A stretch of DNA of 64,000 nt from Sphingomonas sp. AX6 (GTDB taxonomy: Bacteria > Pseudomonadota > Alphaproteobacteria > Sphingomonadales > Sphingomonadaceae), in contig NZ_LR733979.1 of the NCBI RefSeq assembly GCF_902506605.1, positions 1,561,712-1,625,711 of the forward strand. Reading direction: 5' to 3'. The notes under the pieces are model-generated. The model ran no database searches, was not told the origin of the DNA, and saw nothing but the letters and a program-made list of their open reading frames with translations. The translations under genes were made by a program, and so were the position numbers. Each line of letters begins with the position of its first letter. Position 1 is the first letter of the stretch. Shown piece by piece: positions 40,233-49,450 of this stretch.

Positions 40233-40831
40233 AAGGTCTGCGGATCGAGCCCCAGTTTCTCGGCCAGCGCGAACGCCTCGCACGTCGCGATCATCGTCGC
40301 GCCGAGCAGCATGTTGTTGCAGATCTTGGCCGCCTGACCCGCGCCATTGCCCCCGGCATGGATCACCGCCTTGCCCATATCGTCCAGGAACGCCTTGGCC
40401 CGCTCGAACCCGGCATTGGAGCCACCCACCATGAAGGTCAGCGAACCCGCCGCCGCCGCCGCGATCCCGCCCGATACCGGCGCGTCGACCGCGGTCAGCC
40501 CCTTCGCCGCCGCCGCATCGGCCACCCGCTTGGCCGTCTCGACGTCGATGGTCGAACAATCGATCAGCACCGCCGCGGTATCCGCCACCCCGAACACGCT
40601 GTCGGCATAGACCGCTTCGACATGAGTGCCCGCAGGCAACATGGTGATGACCGCCTCGGCCCCTTCCGCCGCTTCGGCCGCGCTGGCAACCGGCAGACAC
40701 CCGGCCTTCTCGGCGCGCTCCAGCGCCTCTGCCGACAGGTCGAAGGCACGAACGTCATGTCCCGCCTTCGCCAAATTCGCGGCCATCCCGCCGCCCATAT
40801 TGCCCAGCCCGATGAATCCGACGCGTGCCAT
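39959..40831 (-). CDS. mmsB: 3-hydroxyisobutyrate dehydrogenase
   Basis: NAD-dependent enzyme of valine degradation converting 3-hydroxyisobutyrate to methylmalonate semialdehyde; 290 residues. The N-terminal Rossmann motif GLGNMGGGMAANLAKAG, the PVSGGIAAAAAGSLTFMVGG substrate loop and the catalytic Lys in GAGQAAKICNNM are present. It is the last gene of the minus-strand valine cluster and is 2 bases from the enoyl-CoA hydratase gene. Confidence 0.96.
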   Translation of the reverse strand: MARVGFIGLGNMGGGMAANLAKAGHDVRAFDLSAEALERAEKAGCLPVASAAEAAEGAEAVITMLPAGTHVEAVYADSVFGVADTAAVLIDCSTIDVETAKRVADAAAAKGLTAVDAPVSGGIAAAAAGSLTFMVGGSNAGFERAKAFLDDMGKAVIHAGGNGAGQAAKICNNMLLGATMIATCEAFALAEKLGLDPQTFYDISSVSSGQSWSMTSYCPVAGVGPESPADRDFAGGFAAALMLKDLKLAMEAAQGSGVDTPMGKRAAELYGAFVEGGQGGMDFSGIIRTL

Positions 40832-40833
40832 GC

Positions 40834-41607
40834 TTATTTTCCCTTCCAGTCGCCGGCGCGCTTCTCGACGAACGCCGCCATGCCTTCCTTCTGATCCTCG
40901 GTCCCGAACAGCCCGTTGAACAGGCGTCGCTCGAACTGGACGCCCTGCGTCAGCGGCAATTCGAACGCCGCATTGACCATTTCCTTGTTGGCGAGCACCG
41001 CCAGCGGTGCCATCGATGCGATGGTCTGGGCGGTCTTCACCGCCTCCTCGACCAACTCGGCGGCCGGCACCACCCGGCTGACAAGCCCCGCCCGCTCAGC
41101 CTCCTCGGCATCCATCATCCGCCCGGTCAGGCACATCTCCATCGCCTTGGCCTTGCCCACCGCCAACGCCAACCGCTGCGACCCGCCCATGCCCGGCGAC
41201 ACCGCCAGCTTGATCTCCGGCTGTCCGAACTTCGCCGTGTCGGCGGCCAGAATGAAATCGCACATCATCGCAAGCTCACACCCACCCCCCAGCGCATAGC
41301 CAGCAACCGCCGCAATCACCGGCTTCCGCGTCCGCCCGAACTGCTCCCAGCCGGAAAAGTGGTTGCTGCCGAACATCTCGGCAAACCCCATCTCCTGCAT
41401 CTCCTTGATGTCCGCCCCCGCCGCGAACGCCTTTTCGCTGCCGGTAATAACGGCGCAGCCCTGGCCCGGATCGGCATCGAAGGCGGACAGTGCGGCGAGC
41501 AGATCAGCAAGCACCTGAGCATTGAGCGCGTTCAGCGCCTTGGGCCGATTGAGCGTGATCAGCGTCACGCGATCGCGCTTCTCGACGAGGATGGTTTCAT
41601 AGGTCAT
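40834..41607 (-). CDS. Enoyl-CoA hydratase (valine-pathway type)
   Basis: Crotonase-fold hydratase of 257 residues; in this cluster it is expected to hydrate methacrylyl-CoA. Visible motifs: [14 protein letters not shown], oxyanion-hole [17 protein letters not shown] and [20 protein letters not shown] with the two catalytic Glu of the family. The ATG at 41607 is preferred to the TTG three bases upstream. The 89-base gap upstream is filled by a GTCATTCCC-type palindrome. Confidence 0.93.
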   Translation of the reverse strand: MTYETILVEKRDRVTLITLNRPKALNALNAQVLADLLAALSAFDADPGQGCAVITGSEKAFAAGADIKEMQEMGFAEMFGSNHFSGWEQFGRTRKPVIAAVAGYALGGGCELAMMCDFILAADTAKFGQPEIKLAVSPGMGGSQRLALAVGKAKAMEMCLTGRMMDAEEAERAGLVSRVVPAAELVEEAVKTAQTIASMAPLAVLANKEMVNAAFELPLTQGVQFERRLFNGLFGTEDQKEGMAAFVEKRAGDWKGK

Positions 41608-41617
41608 CAAATTACTC

Positions 41618-41690
41618 CGTCATTCCCGCGAAGGCGGGAATCCATTCATCCCGCCAGAAGTTGTGGATCCCCGCCTGCGCGGGGATGACG
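41618..41690. repeat. Palindromic repeat, GTCATTCCCGC family
   Basis: Outer CGTCATTCCCGCGAAGGCGG pairs imperfectly with the GGGGATGACG end at 41690; each end also folds on itself (TCCCGCGAAGGCGGGA, CCCCGCCTGCGCGGGG). It sits between two genes of the valine cluster. Confidence 0.8.
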
Positions 41691-41696
41691 ATCGGG

Positions 41697-42737
41697 TCAT
41701 GGCTCCCACGCATCGCCTTCGGGCAACGGCGCGAAGATCTGGTCGATCAAATGGTCGCTGACGTCTTGGGGCGTCGCCGGGTTCCAGCGTGGCGCATTGT
41801 CCTTGTCGATGATCACCGCGCGGACGCCTTCGATGAAGTCGTGGCGCTGCACGACCCGCGACGCGACCGCGAATTCCTGGCGCATCTCGTCCTCGAACGT
41901 CGGCATGGTCCTGCCATCGAGCAGGAGTTTCAAGCTGACCTTCATTGTTTGCGGCGACTTGGTCTTCAGCGTCGCCAGCTGCTGCGCTGCCCATTCGCCA
42001 TCATCGGCTTCCAGCGCGGCGGACACCTCCTCCAACTTGTCGGAGGCGAACAACCGGTCGATGGCATCGCGGTGGTCAAGGATGCGCGCATCCGGTGCGG
42101 GCGTCGAAAGCTCAGTCAGGATCGCTTCGATCGCTTGTGGCGCGGCAGCGATGCGGCGTTTCGCCTCATCCAGCGCGTCGCTGGGGAGGTGATGGGTCGC
42201 AAGGCCGAGCGCTTTGCATTCCGCCCCGTCGATTCGTGCGCCGGTCAGCGCCAGATACTGCCCGACCCGCCCCGGCAGCCGCGACAGAAACCAGCCGCCA
42301 CCGACATCGGGGAACAGACCGATGCCGGTTTCCGGCATGGCGAATTTGGTGTTTTCGGTGGCAACCCGGAACCGCGCAGGCTGCGAAATGCCGACGCCGC
42401 CACCCATGGTAATGCCGTCCATGAACGCGACGATCGGCTTGGCGTGGGTGAACAACCGGTGGTTCATCCGGTATTCGGTGCGGAAGAAGTCGCGGGCGGC
42501 CATGCCGTCGCTCGCACCGCTTTCGGCGATCATGCGGATATCGCCGCCCGCGCAGAACCCGCGACCTTCGGCGTGATCAATCAGGATCGCTTCGATCCCG
42601 GAGTCTTCGGCCCAGGTGTCGAGCGCGGCCATCACCGCGGCGCACATGTCTGTCGTCAGCGCGTGGATCGCCTTGGGCCGGTTCAGGCGAATGCGGCCGA
42701 TCGGGCCTTGGGTTTCGATCAGAACGTCGTCGGTCAT
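41697..42737 (-). CDS. 3-hydroxyisobutyryl-CoA hydrolase
   Basis: A crotonase-superfamily thioesterase of 346 residues that releases CoA in valine degradation. Family marks: GRGFCAGGDIRMIAE, DGITMGGGVGISQPARFRVA and the HIBCH-specific PETGIGLFPDVGGGWFLSR. The ATG at 42737 with AGGACAG just upstream is chosen over a TTG at 42773, whose extra residues lie in a palindromic repeat. Position between hydratase and dehydrogenase genes supports the role. Confidence 0.93.
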   Translation of the reverse strand: MTDDVLIETQGPIGRIRLNRPKAIHALTTDMCAAVMAALDTWAEDSGIEAILIDHAEGRGFCAGGDIRMIAESGASDGMAARDFFRTEYRMNHRLFTHAKPIVAFMDGITMGGGVGISQPARFRVATENTKFAMPETGIGLFPDVGGGWFLSRLPGRVGQYLALTGARIDGAECKALGLATHHLPSDALDEAKRRIAAAPQAIEAILTELSTPAPDARILDHRDAIDRLFASDKLEEVSAALEADDGEWAAQQLATLKTKSPQTMKVSLKLLLDGRTMPTFEDEMRQEFAVASRVVQRHDFIEGVRAVIIDKDNAPRWNPATPQDVSDHLIDQIFAPLPEGDAWEP

Positions 42738-42742
42738 CACTG

Positions 42743-42867
42743 TCCTTCGATACGCCATTTCGCCTTCGCTCAACGGCTACTCAGGACGAACGGAAACATC
42801 ATTTCTCCCAAGCCCTACCGTTCGTCCTGAGTAGGGGCTGAGCTTGGCGAAGACCCGTATCGAAGGA
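42743..42867. repeat. Family B element filling a gap in the valine cluster
   Basis: Outer arms TCCTTCGATACG (42743-42754) and CGTATCGAAGGA (42856-42867); inner arms ACTCAGGACGAACGG (42779-42793) and CCGTTCGTCCTGAGT (42818-42832). It occupies nearly the whole space between the acyl-CoA dehydrogenase stop and the hydrolase start. Confidence 0.9.
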
Positions 42868-44013
42868 TCACTGCCGCGTCAGATCGCGCCCGACGATCAT
42901 GCGCATCACCTGGTTGGTGCCCTCCAGGATCGAATGCACCCGCAAATCGCGCCAGAAGCGTTCGATGGGGTAATCCTGCAAATAGCCATAGCCGCCATGC
43001 AATTGCAGCGCGTCGTTGACGATCTTCGAGCCGCTGTCGGTCGCCAGCCGCTTGGCCATTGCCGCAAAGCGCGTCTTGTCGGGCGCGTTCGCCGTCACTT
43101 TCGCCGCCGCGACGTAAAGCAGCGCACGCGCGGCCTCCAGGTCGGTGGCCATATCGGCAAGCATGAACTGCGTGTTCTGAAAGTCCGCGATGGGTTTGCC
43201 GAATTGCTGGCGTTCCTTGGTATAGGCGACGCTTTCGTCCAGACAGCGCTGCGCGCCGCCCAGCGAACAGGCGCCGATGTTGAGCCGTCCGCCATCCAGC
43301 CCCATCATCGCGATGCGGAAGCCCTCGCCCTCGCCGCCAACCAGATTTTCGGCCGGCACGCGGACATCCTCCAGCACCAGTGCGGCGGTCGGCTGCGAAT
43401 GCCAGCCGAGCTTCTTTTCCTGCGCGCCGAAACTGACTCCGGGCATGTCCTTTTCGATGACCAGGCACGAAATGCCCTTCGGCCCGTCCTCTCCGGTGCG
43501 GACCATCGTCACATAGACTTCGTTTTCGCCGCCGCCGGAGATGAACTGCTTGGTGCCGTTGACGACATAATGGTCGCCGTCGCGGACCGCCCGCGTCTTG
43601 AGCGCGGCGGCGTCGGAGCCGGAAGACGGCTCGGTCAGGCAATAGCTGGCGATGCGGTCCATTGTGACGAGTGAGGGAAGATATTTGTCCTTTACCGGCT
43701 GAGCGCCGAACCGGTCGATCATCCACGATGCCATGTTGTGGATCGAGATGAAGGCGGATGTAGAGGGACAGCCATAGGCCATCGCCTCCATGATCAGTGC
43801 CGCCTCAAGCCGCCCCAGATTGATGCCGCCCGATTCTTCGGAGACATAGATCGAGGCGAAGCCGAGTTCGGCCGCTGCCTTGATCGTTTCACGCGGGAAG
43901 ATGTGCTTTTCATCCCACTCCGCGGCGTGCGGCGTGATGCGGTCGGCGGTGAAACGGCGCGCAAGTTCCTGGATCTCGCGCTGCTCGTCGGTGAGGTCGA
44001 ACTGGTTGGTCAT
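42868..44013 (-). CDS. Acyl-CoA dehydrogenase, probably isobutyryl-CoA dehydrogenase
   Basis: FAD-dependent enzyme of 381 residues. FAD/substrate-binding YCLTEPSSGSDAAAL, the ALVLEDVRVPAENLVG loop and the C-terminal VHSILEGTNQVMRMIVGR with its catalytic Glu are all visible. The neighbouring methacrylyl-type hydratase, 3-hydroxyisobutyryl-CoA hydrolase, mmsB and mmsA strongly suggest isobutyryl-CoA as substrate, although the specificity is inferred from context. Confidence 0.93.
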   Translation of the reverse strand: MTNQFDLTDEQREIQELARRFTADRITPHAAEWDEKHIFPRETIKAAAELGFASIYVSEESGGINLGRLEAALIMEAMAYGCPSTSAFISIHNMASWMIDRFGAQPVKDKYLPSLVTMDRIASYCLTEPSSGSDAAALKTRAVRDGDHYVVNGTKQFISGGGENEVYVTMVRTGEDGPKGISCLVIEKDMPGVSFGAQEKKLGWHSQPTAALVLEDVRVPAENLVGGEGEGFRIAMMGLDGGRLNIGACSLGGAQRCLDESVAYTKERQQFGKPIADFQNTQFMLADMATDLEAARALLYVAAAKVTANAPDKTRFAAMAKRLATDSGSKIVNDALQLHGGYGYLQDYPIERFWRDLRVHSILEGTNQVMRMIVGRDLTRQ

Positions 44014-44027
44014 GCAAGGCCTTTACA

Positions 44028-44155
44028 AGATCCTCCCCCATCGGGGGAGGGGGACCGCCGAAGGCGGTGGAGGGGGTTGCCGCGAGCGCCGCACTGCGTC
44101 GTTCGCCCCCTCCGTCAGCGCTGCGCGCTACCGCCTCCCCCGATGGGGAGGATCT
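44028..44155. repeat. Family A palindromic repeat
   Basis: Outer arms AGATCCTCCCC (44028-44038) and GGGGAGGATCT (44145-44155) enclose CCTCCCCCATCGGGGGAGG, ACCGCCGAAGGCGGT and CAGCGCTGCGCGCT segments. A near-identical layout occurs at 63567-63688. It fills the gap between mmsA and the acyl-CoA dehydrogenase gene. Confidence 0.88.
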
Positions 44156-44158
44156 GGG

Positions 44159-45655
44159 TTACCCCATGGTCGGGATGACGAACGCGTTCGACCCATCGGG
44201 CGATCCGTCGGGCCAGCGTTGGGTGATCGTCTTGACCTTGGTCCAGAACTTCACGCCTTCCATGCCGTGCTGGTTGGTGTCGCCGAACGCCGAGCGCTTC
44301 CACCCGCCAAAGCTGTGATAGGCGACCGGCACCGGGATCGGCACGTTGATGCCGACCATCCCGACATTCACCCGCGCGGCGAATTCGCGCGCCGCATGGC
44401 CGTTGCGGGTGAAGATCGCGACGCCGTTGCCGTACTGATGCTGGCTGGGCAGGCGGACGGCTTCCTCGAAATCCTTGGCGCGCACAATCTGAAGGACGGG
44501 TCCGAAGATTTCCTCCTTGTACGCGCTCATTTCGGGGGTGACGTGATCGAACAGGCTGGGTCCGATGAAGAAACCCTCTTCGTGCCCCTGAAGCGTGAAA
44601 CCGCGTCCATCGACGACCAGTTCGGCACCTTCGTCCACACCGGTCTGGATCCAGTTTTCGACGCGCTGCTTGTGCGCGGCGTTCACGACGGGGCCGTAAT
44701 GCGCCTCTTCGTCGGTCGATACGCCGACGCGCAGCTTTTCGATCGCCGGGATCAGCTTTTCGCGCAAGCGGTTGGCCGTATCCTCGCCGACCGGCACCAC
44801 GACGGGCAGCGCCATGCAGCGTTCGCCCGCCGACCCGAAGGCCGCGCCCGACAGGTCGTTGACCACCTGGTCGAGATCGGCGTCGGGCATGACGATGCCG
44901 TGATTCTTCGCGCCGCCCATCGCCTGGACGCGCTTTCCGGCGGCAACCCCGCGATTATAGACATAATGCGCGATGTCGCTCGATCCGACGAAGCTGATCG
45001 CACCGATCGCCGGATGGTCGAGGATCGCATCGACCATTTCCTTGTCGCCGTGAACGACTTGCAAAATGCCCTCGGGCAGCCCGGCTTCGCGGAACAATTC
45101 GGCCAAGCGGACGGGGACCGACGGATCGCGCTCGCTGGGCTTCAGGATGAAGGCGTTGCCGGTCGCGATCGCGACGCCTGACATCCATAGCGGGATCATC
45201 GCCGGGAAGTTGAACGGCGTGATGCCCGCGCCGATGCCGATCGGCTGACGCATCGAATAGACGTCGATGCCCGGTCCGGCGCCCTGGGTGTATTCACCCT
45301 TCAGCACATGCGGAATGCCACAGCAGAATTCGATGACTTCCAGCCCGCGCTGAATATCGCCCTTGGCGTCGGCGATCACCTTGCCATGTTCCGAGCTGAG
45401 CATCCGCGCCAGCTCGTCCATGTTCTTTTCGACCAACGTCTTGAAATTGAACATCACGCGGGCGCGGCGTTGGGGATTGGTCGCGGCCCAGGCGGGTTGC
45501 GCGGCCTCGGCGGCGGCAACCGCCTTGTCGAGTTCGGCCTGACCGCCGAGCGACACCTTTGCCTGAACCGCCCCCGAATTCGGGTCGAACACATCGCTGG
45601 TCCGGGCGCTGCCGCCGCCGGAATGGCCTACGATCATATGGTCGATCACACGCAT
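44159..45655 (-). CDS. mmsA: CoA-acylating methylmalonate-semialdehyde dehydrogenase
   Basis: Final enzyme of valine (and thymine) degradation, converting methylmalonate semialdehyde to propionyl-CoA; 498 residues, ALDH fold. Catalytic Cys in GSAGERCMALPVVVPVG, NAD-binding and conserved ITPFNFPAMIPLWM, plus AIGAISFVGSSDIA. ATG at 45655 (MRVIDHMIVGHSGGG) has GGAGAGCG upstream; the frame continues upstream without function. First gene of the valine operon; divergent from a LysR regulator. Confidence 0.97.
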   Translation of the reverse strand: MRVIDHMIVGHSGGGSARTSDVFDPNSGAVQAKVSLGGQAELDKAVAAAEAAQPAWAATNPQRRARVMFNFKTLVEKNMDELARMLSSEHGKVIADAKGDIQRGLEVIEFCCGIPHVLKGEYTQGAGPGIDVYSMRQPIGIGAGITPFNFPAMIPLWMSGVAIATGNAFILKPSERDPSVPVRLAELFREAGLPEGILQVVHGDKEMVDAILDHPAIGAISFVGSSDIAHYVYNRGVAAGKRVQAMGGAKNHGIVMPDADLDQVVNDLSGAAFGSAGERCMALPVVVPVGEDTANRLREKLIPAIEKLRVGVSTDEEAHYGPVVNAAHKQRVENWIQTGVDEGAELVVDGRGFTLQGHEEGFFIGPSLFDHVTPEMSAYKEEIFGPVLQIVRAKDFEEAVRLPSQHQYGNGVAIFTRNGHAAREFAARVNVGMVGINVPIPVPVAYHSFGGWKRSAFGDTNQHGMEGVKFWTKVKTITQRWPDGSPDGSNAFVIPTMG

Positions 45656-45735
45656 CGCATCGCTCTCCTGATTTGCTTTGGCCAGAGTGTCGGCGCTTGC
45701 GGGCTGCAAATCAACCGCTGGACGTGCAGTCGGCT

Positions 45736-45751
45736 CCTGCAATAGTGCAGG
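45736..45751. promoter_or_regulatory. Palindrome in the mmsA-lysR divergent region
   Basis: CCTGCA-atag-TGCAGG, directly upstream of the LysR start, is a plausible operator half-site set. A second inverted pair GATTTGC (45670-45676) / GCAAATC (45706-45712) lies in the same region. Binding of the LysR protein here is inference. Confidence 0.45.
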
Positions 45752-45754
45752 TAG

Positions 45755-46675
45755 ATGGACTGGAGCGACCTGCCCTTCTTCCTGGCGGTGGCGCGCACCG
45801 GCCAGATCGCACGCGCAGCGACTGCCACCGGCACCGACGCGACCACGGTGGGCCGCCGCATCCGTCGTCTGGAACGCAGCATCGGCGAACGCCTGTTCGA
45901 ACAGACTGGCGAGGGTCAGGTGCTGACGCCCACGGGCAACGCGCTGCTCGACAAGGTAGAGGCGATGGCCCGGATCGCGGGCGAAGTGGGAGAAGCGACG
46001 CGCGGCGAACAACCGCTGCGCGGTGCGGTGCGGGTCAGCGTCGCGGAAGGGTTCGGCACCTGGTTCGTCAGCCGCCATCTGGGCGAGTTCGCCGATGCGC
46101 ACCCCGGCGTCGAGGTCGATCTGGTCGCCAGCTCGGGATTTCTGAACCCGGGACGGCGCGAAACCGATCTCGCGGTGCTGCTCGCCCGGCCGCGCCGGGG
46201 ACCGTTGATGGTGCGCAAGCTCGCCGATTACCGGCTGCGGCTTTACGGCGCGGCAGCCGACATTGCGGCACGTCCGGTCGGCGAGCCCCGCGACCTGAAC
46301 GGACGGCGCATGATCGGATATATCCCCGACATTCTGTATGCGCCCGAACTGCGCTATCTGGACGAACTGCCGATCGACGGCGTGCCGCAACTGCGATCGT
46401 CGAGCATCAATGCCCAGGCCAAGATGATCGCGGCAGGCGCTGGGATTGGTATCCTGCCCTGCTTCATCGGCGATGCCGAAATGGGGCTGTGCGCGATCCT
46501 GCCTGACCTGTCGATCGAACGCAGCTTCTGGTTGACCACGCACCGCGAAACGCAAGGCTTTGCGCAAGTCCGCGCCTTTGCCGACTGGCTGATCGCGCTG
46601 GCCAACCGCCATCGCGGTGTGCTGAATGGTGAAAATTACCCAGTGTCTCAAACACCGGACATTTCCGCAGAATGA
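45755..46675 (+). CDS. LysR-family transcriptional regulator
   Basis: A 306-residue regulator with N-terminal winged HTH (MDWSDLPFFLAVARTGQIAR then AATATGTDATTVGRRIRRLE, ERLFEQTGEGQVLTPTGNALL) and a LysR substrate-binding domain from about residue 90. Divergent orientation to mmsA suggests it controls valine catabolism, perhaps in response to a pathway intermediate. Ends about 400 bases before the MFS gene. Confidence 0.9.
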   Translation: MDWSDLPFFLAVARTGQIARAATATGTDATTVGRRIRRLERSIGERLFEQTGEGQVLTPTGNALLDKVEAMARIAGEVGEATRGEQPLRGAVRVSVAEGFGTWFVSRHLGEFADAHPGVEVDLVASSGFLNPGRRETDLAVLLARPRRGPLMVRKLADYRLRLYGAAADIAARPVGEPRDLNGRRMIGYIPDILYAPELRYLDELPIDGVPQLRSSSINAQAKMIAAGAGIGILPCFIGDAEMGLCAILPDLSIERSFWLTTHRETQGFAQVRAFADWLIALANRHRGVLNGENYPVSQTPDISAE

Positions 46676-47074
46676 TCGCAACTTACCCGTATTTGTCTCA
46701 CCTTTGAGACACCAGGGCATTCTCGGTCGCGCGATTGCGTCATATCCCGTGCCCCGACGCTTAACTGGGGGGTTGGACGTCCGATTTTATTGCGGATGGC
46801 GAACGTCGCTATCACGATTTTCGGACGGTCGGTCGGGTAAACAGGGCTCGGGTGATTCGGAACGCGGATCATCGGGGCCATGGGCCTGCGATGATCGGCC
46901 ATTCCACCCGCCACGCTTATCGATCGCCGCGCGCAAGCGTGGCGGTCGATTCTGTCCTCCGGCTGCCAGCGGGTCCGCGACCCAACCTGCTGGTGCCGGA
47001 GGGCAGAAACTCTTTTCCGAGGGGGAAGGCGGCCGCTTGATCGGTCATGCACCGCGCGACTTTTGGGGGTCGCC
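46676..47074. other. Gene-free leader region with two strong hairpins
   Basis: A 399-base stretch with no supported gene. Contents: TGTCTCA-cctt-TGAGACA at 46694-46711 (another TGTCTCA at 46644-46650); a nested palindrome at 46867-46896 (GATCATCG...CGATGATC around GGCC-atg-GGCC); and a perfect 11-base inverted repeat CCGCCACGCTT / AAGCGTGGCGG at 46908-46918 and 46935-46945. These could form a structured 5' leader or operators for the MFS gene. Confidence 0.55.
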
Positions 47075-48373
47075 GTGCTGACCGATCGCCCGCTTTCCCC
47101 GCCGGATGCATCCGCAAATTCCGCATCCTCACCCCTCGCTGGGATCGGTCGCGCGAGCTGGCTACTCGTGATCGGCACGTATCTCGCCTATTTCGACCGG
47201 TTCGTGTCGTCGGCGGGTGCGACCTATCTGAAGCGCGAACTCGGACTGTCCGATGCCGGATTCGGCCTGTTAGCGGGGACGCTGTTCGCGGTCGCCTACG
47301 CCGCGGGAGCGCTCGCGTTCGGCCACTGGTCGCGCCGCCGCCCGCCCGCCCCGTTCCTGATCGGCGGGATCGGCGCTTGGACCGCCGGAATCGTGGCGCT
47401 GGGCTATGCGACCAGCCCTGGGCATTTCGCGACGGCGCAGATCGTCGCCGGGCTGGGCCAGGCCGCGTTCGTCCCCGCAGCCGTTGCGGTCATCACCGCC
47501 AGCGGCGACCAGCGGCGTATCGGTCGGGTGACGAGCCGCTTTTCGATCGCATCCTCGCTGGGACGGAGCAGCGCGGCATTGACGGCGGGTGCGATCATCG
47601 CGGCGATCGCCACGGTCGTGGTCGCCGCGCCCTTCGGGCTGCCCGCCGCGTGGCGGACGACATTCCTGCTGACCAGCCTGCCCAATCTGGTGCTGATCGC
47701 GGCACTGGCAATCGTGCTGCGCCGACCGGAAGGCACCGCGCCACCCGTCCGCACCGCCAGGACAAGCTTCCGTGTCGGGACGCAGGCGCAATTGTCGCTG
47801 TTCGCGGCGGCGTGTGCAGCGGTGGTCGTCATCCAATCCGCCGCGATCTGGTTTCCCACGCTATTGGTGCGACTACATGCGCTGGACCCGGCGCGTGCCG
47901 CGATACTGGCTGGCGTCGTGACGTTGGTGACGGCGCCGCTAGGGCAGTTGTTCGGCGGGCGATTGCTCGACCGCATGGTGCCGCTCGGGGTTGCGCCGAC
48001 CCAGATCGTGATGGGTGGCATCGCCGTCGGTGGAGTTGCGCTGGCCATGCTGATCGCGTCGCCGCCGCTGCCCGCCGCGCTCGTGCTATTGGGTATCGCA
48101 AATCTTTCGCTCGGCATCGCATCGGTGTCGGCGTTGGCGGGCGTTCAACGGGCGACGGCCATCGGGGACCGCCACCGCATCAACGGATATTTCTTTGCCA
48201 CCGTCACACTGGTCGGATTGGGCACCGGACCCGCACTGACGGGCCTGTTGAGCGATGCGAGCGCCGATCCGGCGACCGCCCTGCCCCGTGCGCTGGCGAT
48301 CGTCGCGCTTGCCATGTTCTGCGTGGCGATGGCGGCGCACTTGTTCAGCAGGCGCGCGCGCGATAAACCCTGA
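47075..48373 (+). CDS. MFS transporter
   Basis: A 432-residue, twelve-helix inner-membrane transporter. Helix 1 (LLVIGTYLAYFDRFVSSAGA) with Asp-Arg, the loop 2-3 signature-like GHWSRRRPPAPFLIGG and several Gly/Ala-rich helices identify the major facilitator superfamily; it looks like the ACS/hexuronate type in helix 1 but substrate is unknown. GTG at 47075 with GGGGG upstream is preferred; TTG at 47063 is possible. An AraC regulator starts two bases after its stop. Confidence 0.85.
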   Translation: MLTDRPLSPPDASANSASSPLAGIGRASWLLVIGTYLAYFDRFVSSAGATYLKRELGLSDAGFGLLAGTLFAVAYAAGALAFGHWSRRRPPAPFLIGGIGAWTAGIVALGYATSPGHFATAQIVAGLGQAAFVPAAVAVITASGDQRRIGRVTSRFSIASSLGRSSAALTAGAIIAAIATVVVAAPFGLPAAWRTTFLLTSLPNLVLIAALAIVLRRPEGTAPPVRTARTSFRVGTQAQLSLFAAACAAVVVIQSAAIWFPTLLVRLHALDPARAAILAGVVTLVTAPLGQLFGGRLLDRMVPLGVAPTQIVMGGIAVGGVALAMLIASPPLPAALVLLGIANLSLGIASVSALAGVQRATAIGDRHRINGYFFATVTLVGLGTGPALTGLLSDASADPATALPRALAIVALAMFCVAMAAHLFSRRARDKP

Positions 48374-48375
48374 AC

Positions 48376-49374
48376 GTGGACGGGGAATCGCGCGCACTGC
48401 TGGGGTTCGACAGCGCGGTGCTGCCGCCTGCGCAGCGGTTCGACGCCTATCGCACGCTCTATTCGCCCGGATCCGATGCCCGCGCGACGGGGCCGGAGTT
48501 CGCGGTGGCGCTGCGCGTCTGGCGGCTCGATCGGTCGCTGCTCTACGACCGCCGGCTGGTCGATGTCGCGCATAGCCGCAATGCCGCGCGTGCCGACCGG
48601 GATGCGATCGATCATTTCACGCTGACGCTGGTGTTGAGCGGCGAATTCCACGCCGATACGGGCAGCGGGTATCGCCGCATTGCGCCCGGCGAAATCCTGA
48701 TGTTCGACATGCTGCGGCCGATGGGCAATCGCGCGCCCGACGCCCATGTGCTGACGATGAGCCTGGCGCGCGCCGCCGTGATCGCGGCGAGCGGCGGGAC
48801 CGACGGGTGGCACGGCCATGTGATTGCGCAGGATCGCGGTTTCCTGCTCGCCGATCACATCGCGTCGCTGGCCCGGCACGGCGCGTTGCTGTCGCCTGCA
48901 TCGCTTATGGCGATCGGTCGGGTGACCGTCGACCTGCTGGGGGTGGCGCTGACCCCGGCCCCCTGGCGAGAACCGCTGGACCATGATCGCATCCAGACCG
49001 AACGGCGCGACCGGGTGCGCGCGCTGATCGCCGAGCGGCTGGCCGACCCGATGCTCGGCCCCGACCTGCTGGTCGACCGCTTCAACCTGTCGCGCGCCAC
49101 CCTGTATCGCGATTTCGCGCCTTGGGGCGGCCTTGCCCGCTACATCCGCGATCAGCGGCTGGAACGGCTGCGCGAGAGGCTGTCGGCAGGCGACCCCCGA
49201 TCGATCGCGGTGGTCGCGGAAAGCGTCGGGCTGGATCACGAAGGCCGTGCGAGCGACGCATTCCGCCAGAGATTCGGTCAGCGGCCCGGCGCCTATCGCC
49301 GGATGGTCGCCACCGAAAGCGCGCTCGATGGCGCGTATCGCCGCATGAACGAATGGCAAAGCGAGCTGCGCTGA
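48376..49374 (+). CDS. AraC-family transcriptional regulator
   Basis: A 332-residue protein with an AraC-binding-like N-terminal domain (TLTLVLSGEFHADTGSGYRR then IAPGEILMFDM) and two C-terminal HTH motifs (LLVDRFNLSRATLYRDFAPW; then SIAVVAESVGLDHEGRASDA and FRQRFGQRPGAYRR). GTG start two bases after the MFS stop implies a single operon, so it may regulate the transporter. Confidence 0.9.
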   Translation: MDGESRALLGFDSAVLPPAQRFDAYRTLYSPGSDARATGPEFAVALRVWRLDRSLLYDRRLVDVAHSRNAARADRDAIDHFTLTLVLSGEFHADTGSGYRRIAPGEILMFDMLRPMGNRAPDAHVLTMSLARAAVIAASGGTDGWHGHVIAQDRGFLLADHIASLARHGALLSPASLMAIGRVTVDLLGVALTPAPWREPLDHDRIQTERRDRVRALIAERLADPMLGPDLLVDRFNLSRATLYRDFAPWGGLARYIRDQRLERLRERLSAGDPRSIAVVAESVGLDHEGRASDAFRQRFGQRPGAYRRMVATESALDGAYRRMNEWQSELR

Positions 49375-49450
49375 CCAGCGGCTGTCAAGGAACCTCAAAG
49401 GGGGCTCGATCATTGGCTAGACTGACACGAACCATCGCATGGAGACCATG

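Noticed and set aside
46852..47040. 62-residue ORF in the leader of the MFS gene
   Set aside because: Covers two hairpins; composition Arg/Pro/Ser-rich; no ribosome-binding site.
48145..49413. 422-residue frame antisense to the AraC gene
   Set aside because: Antisense shadow; AraC features are clear on the other strand.
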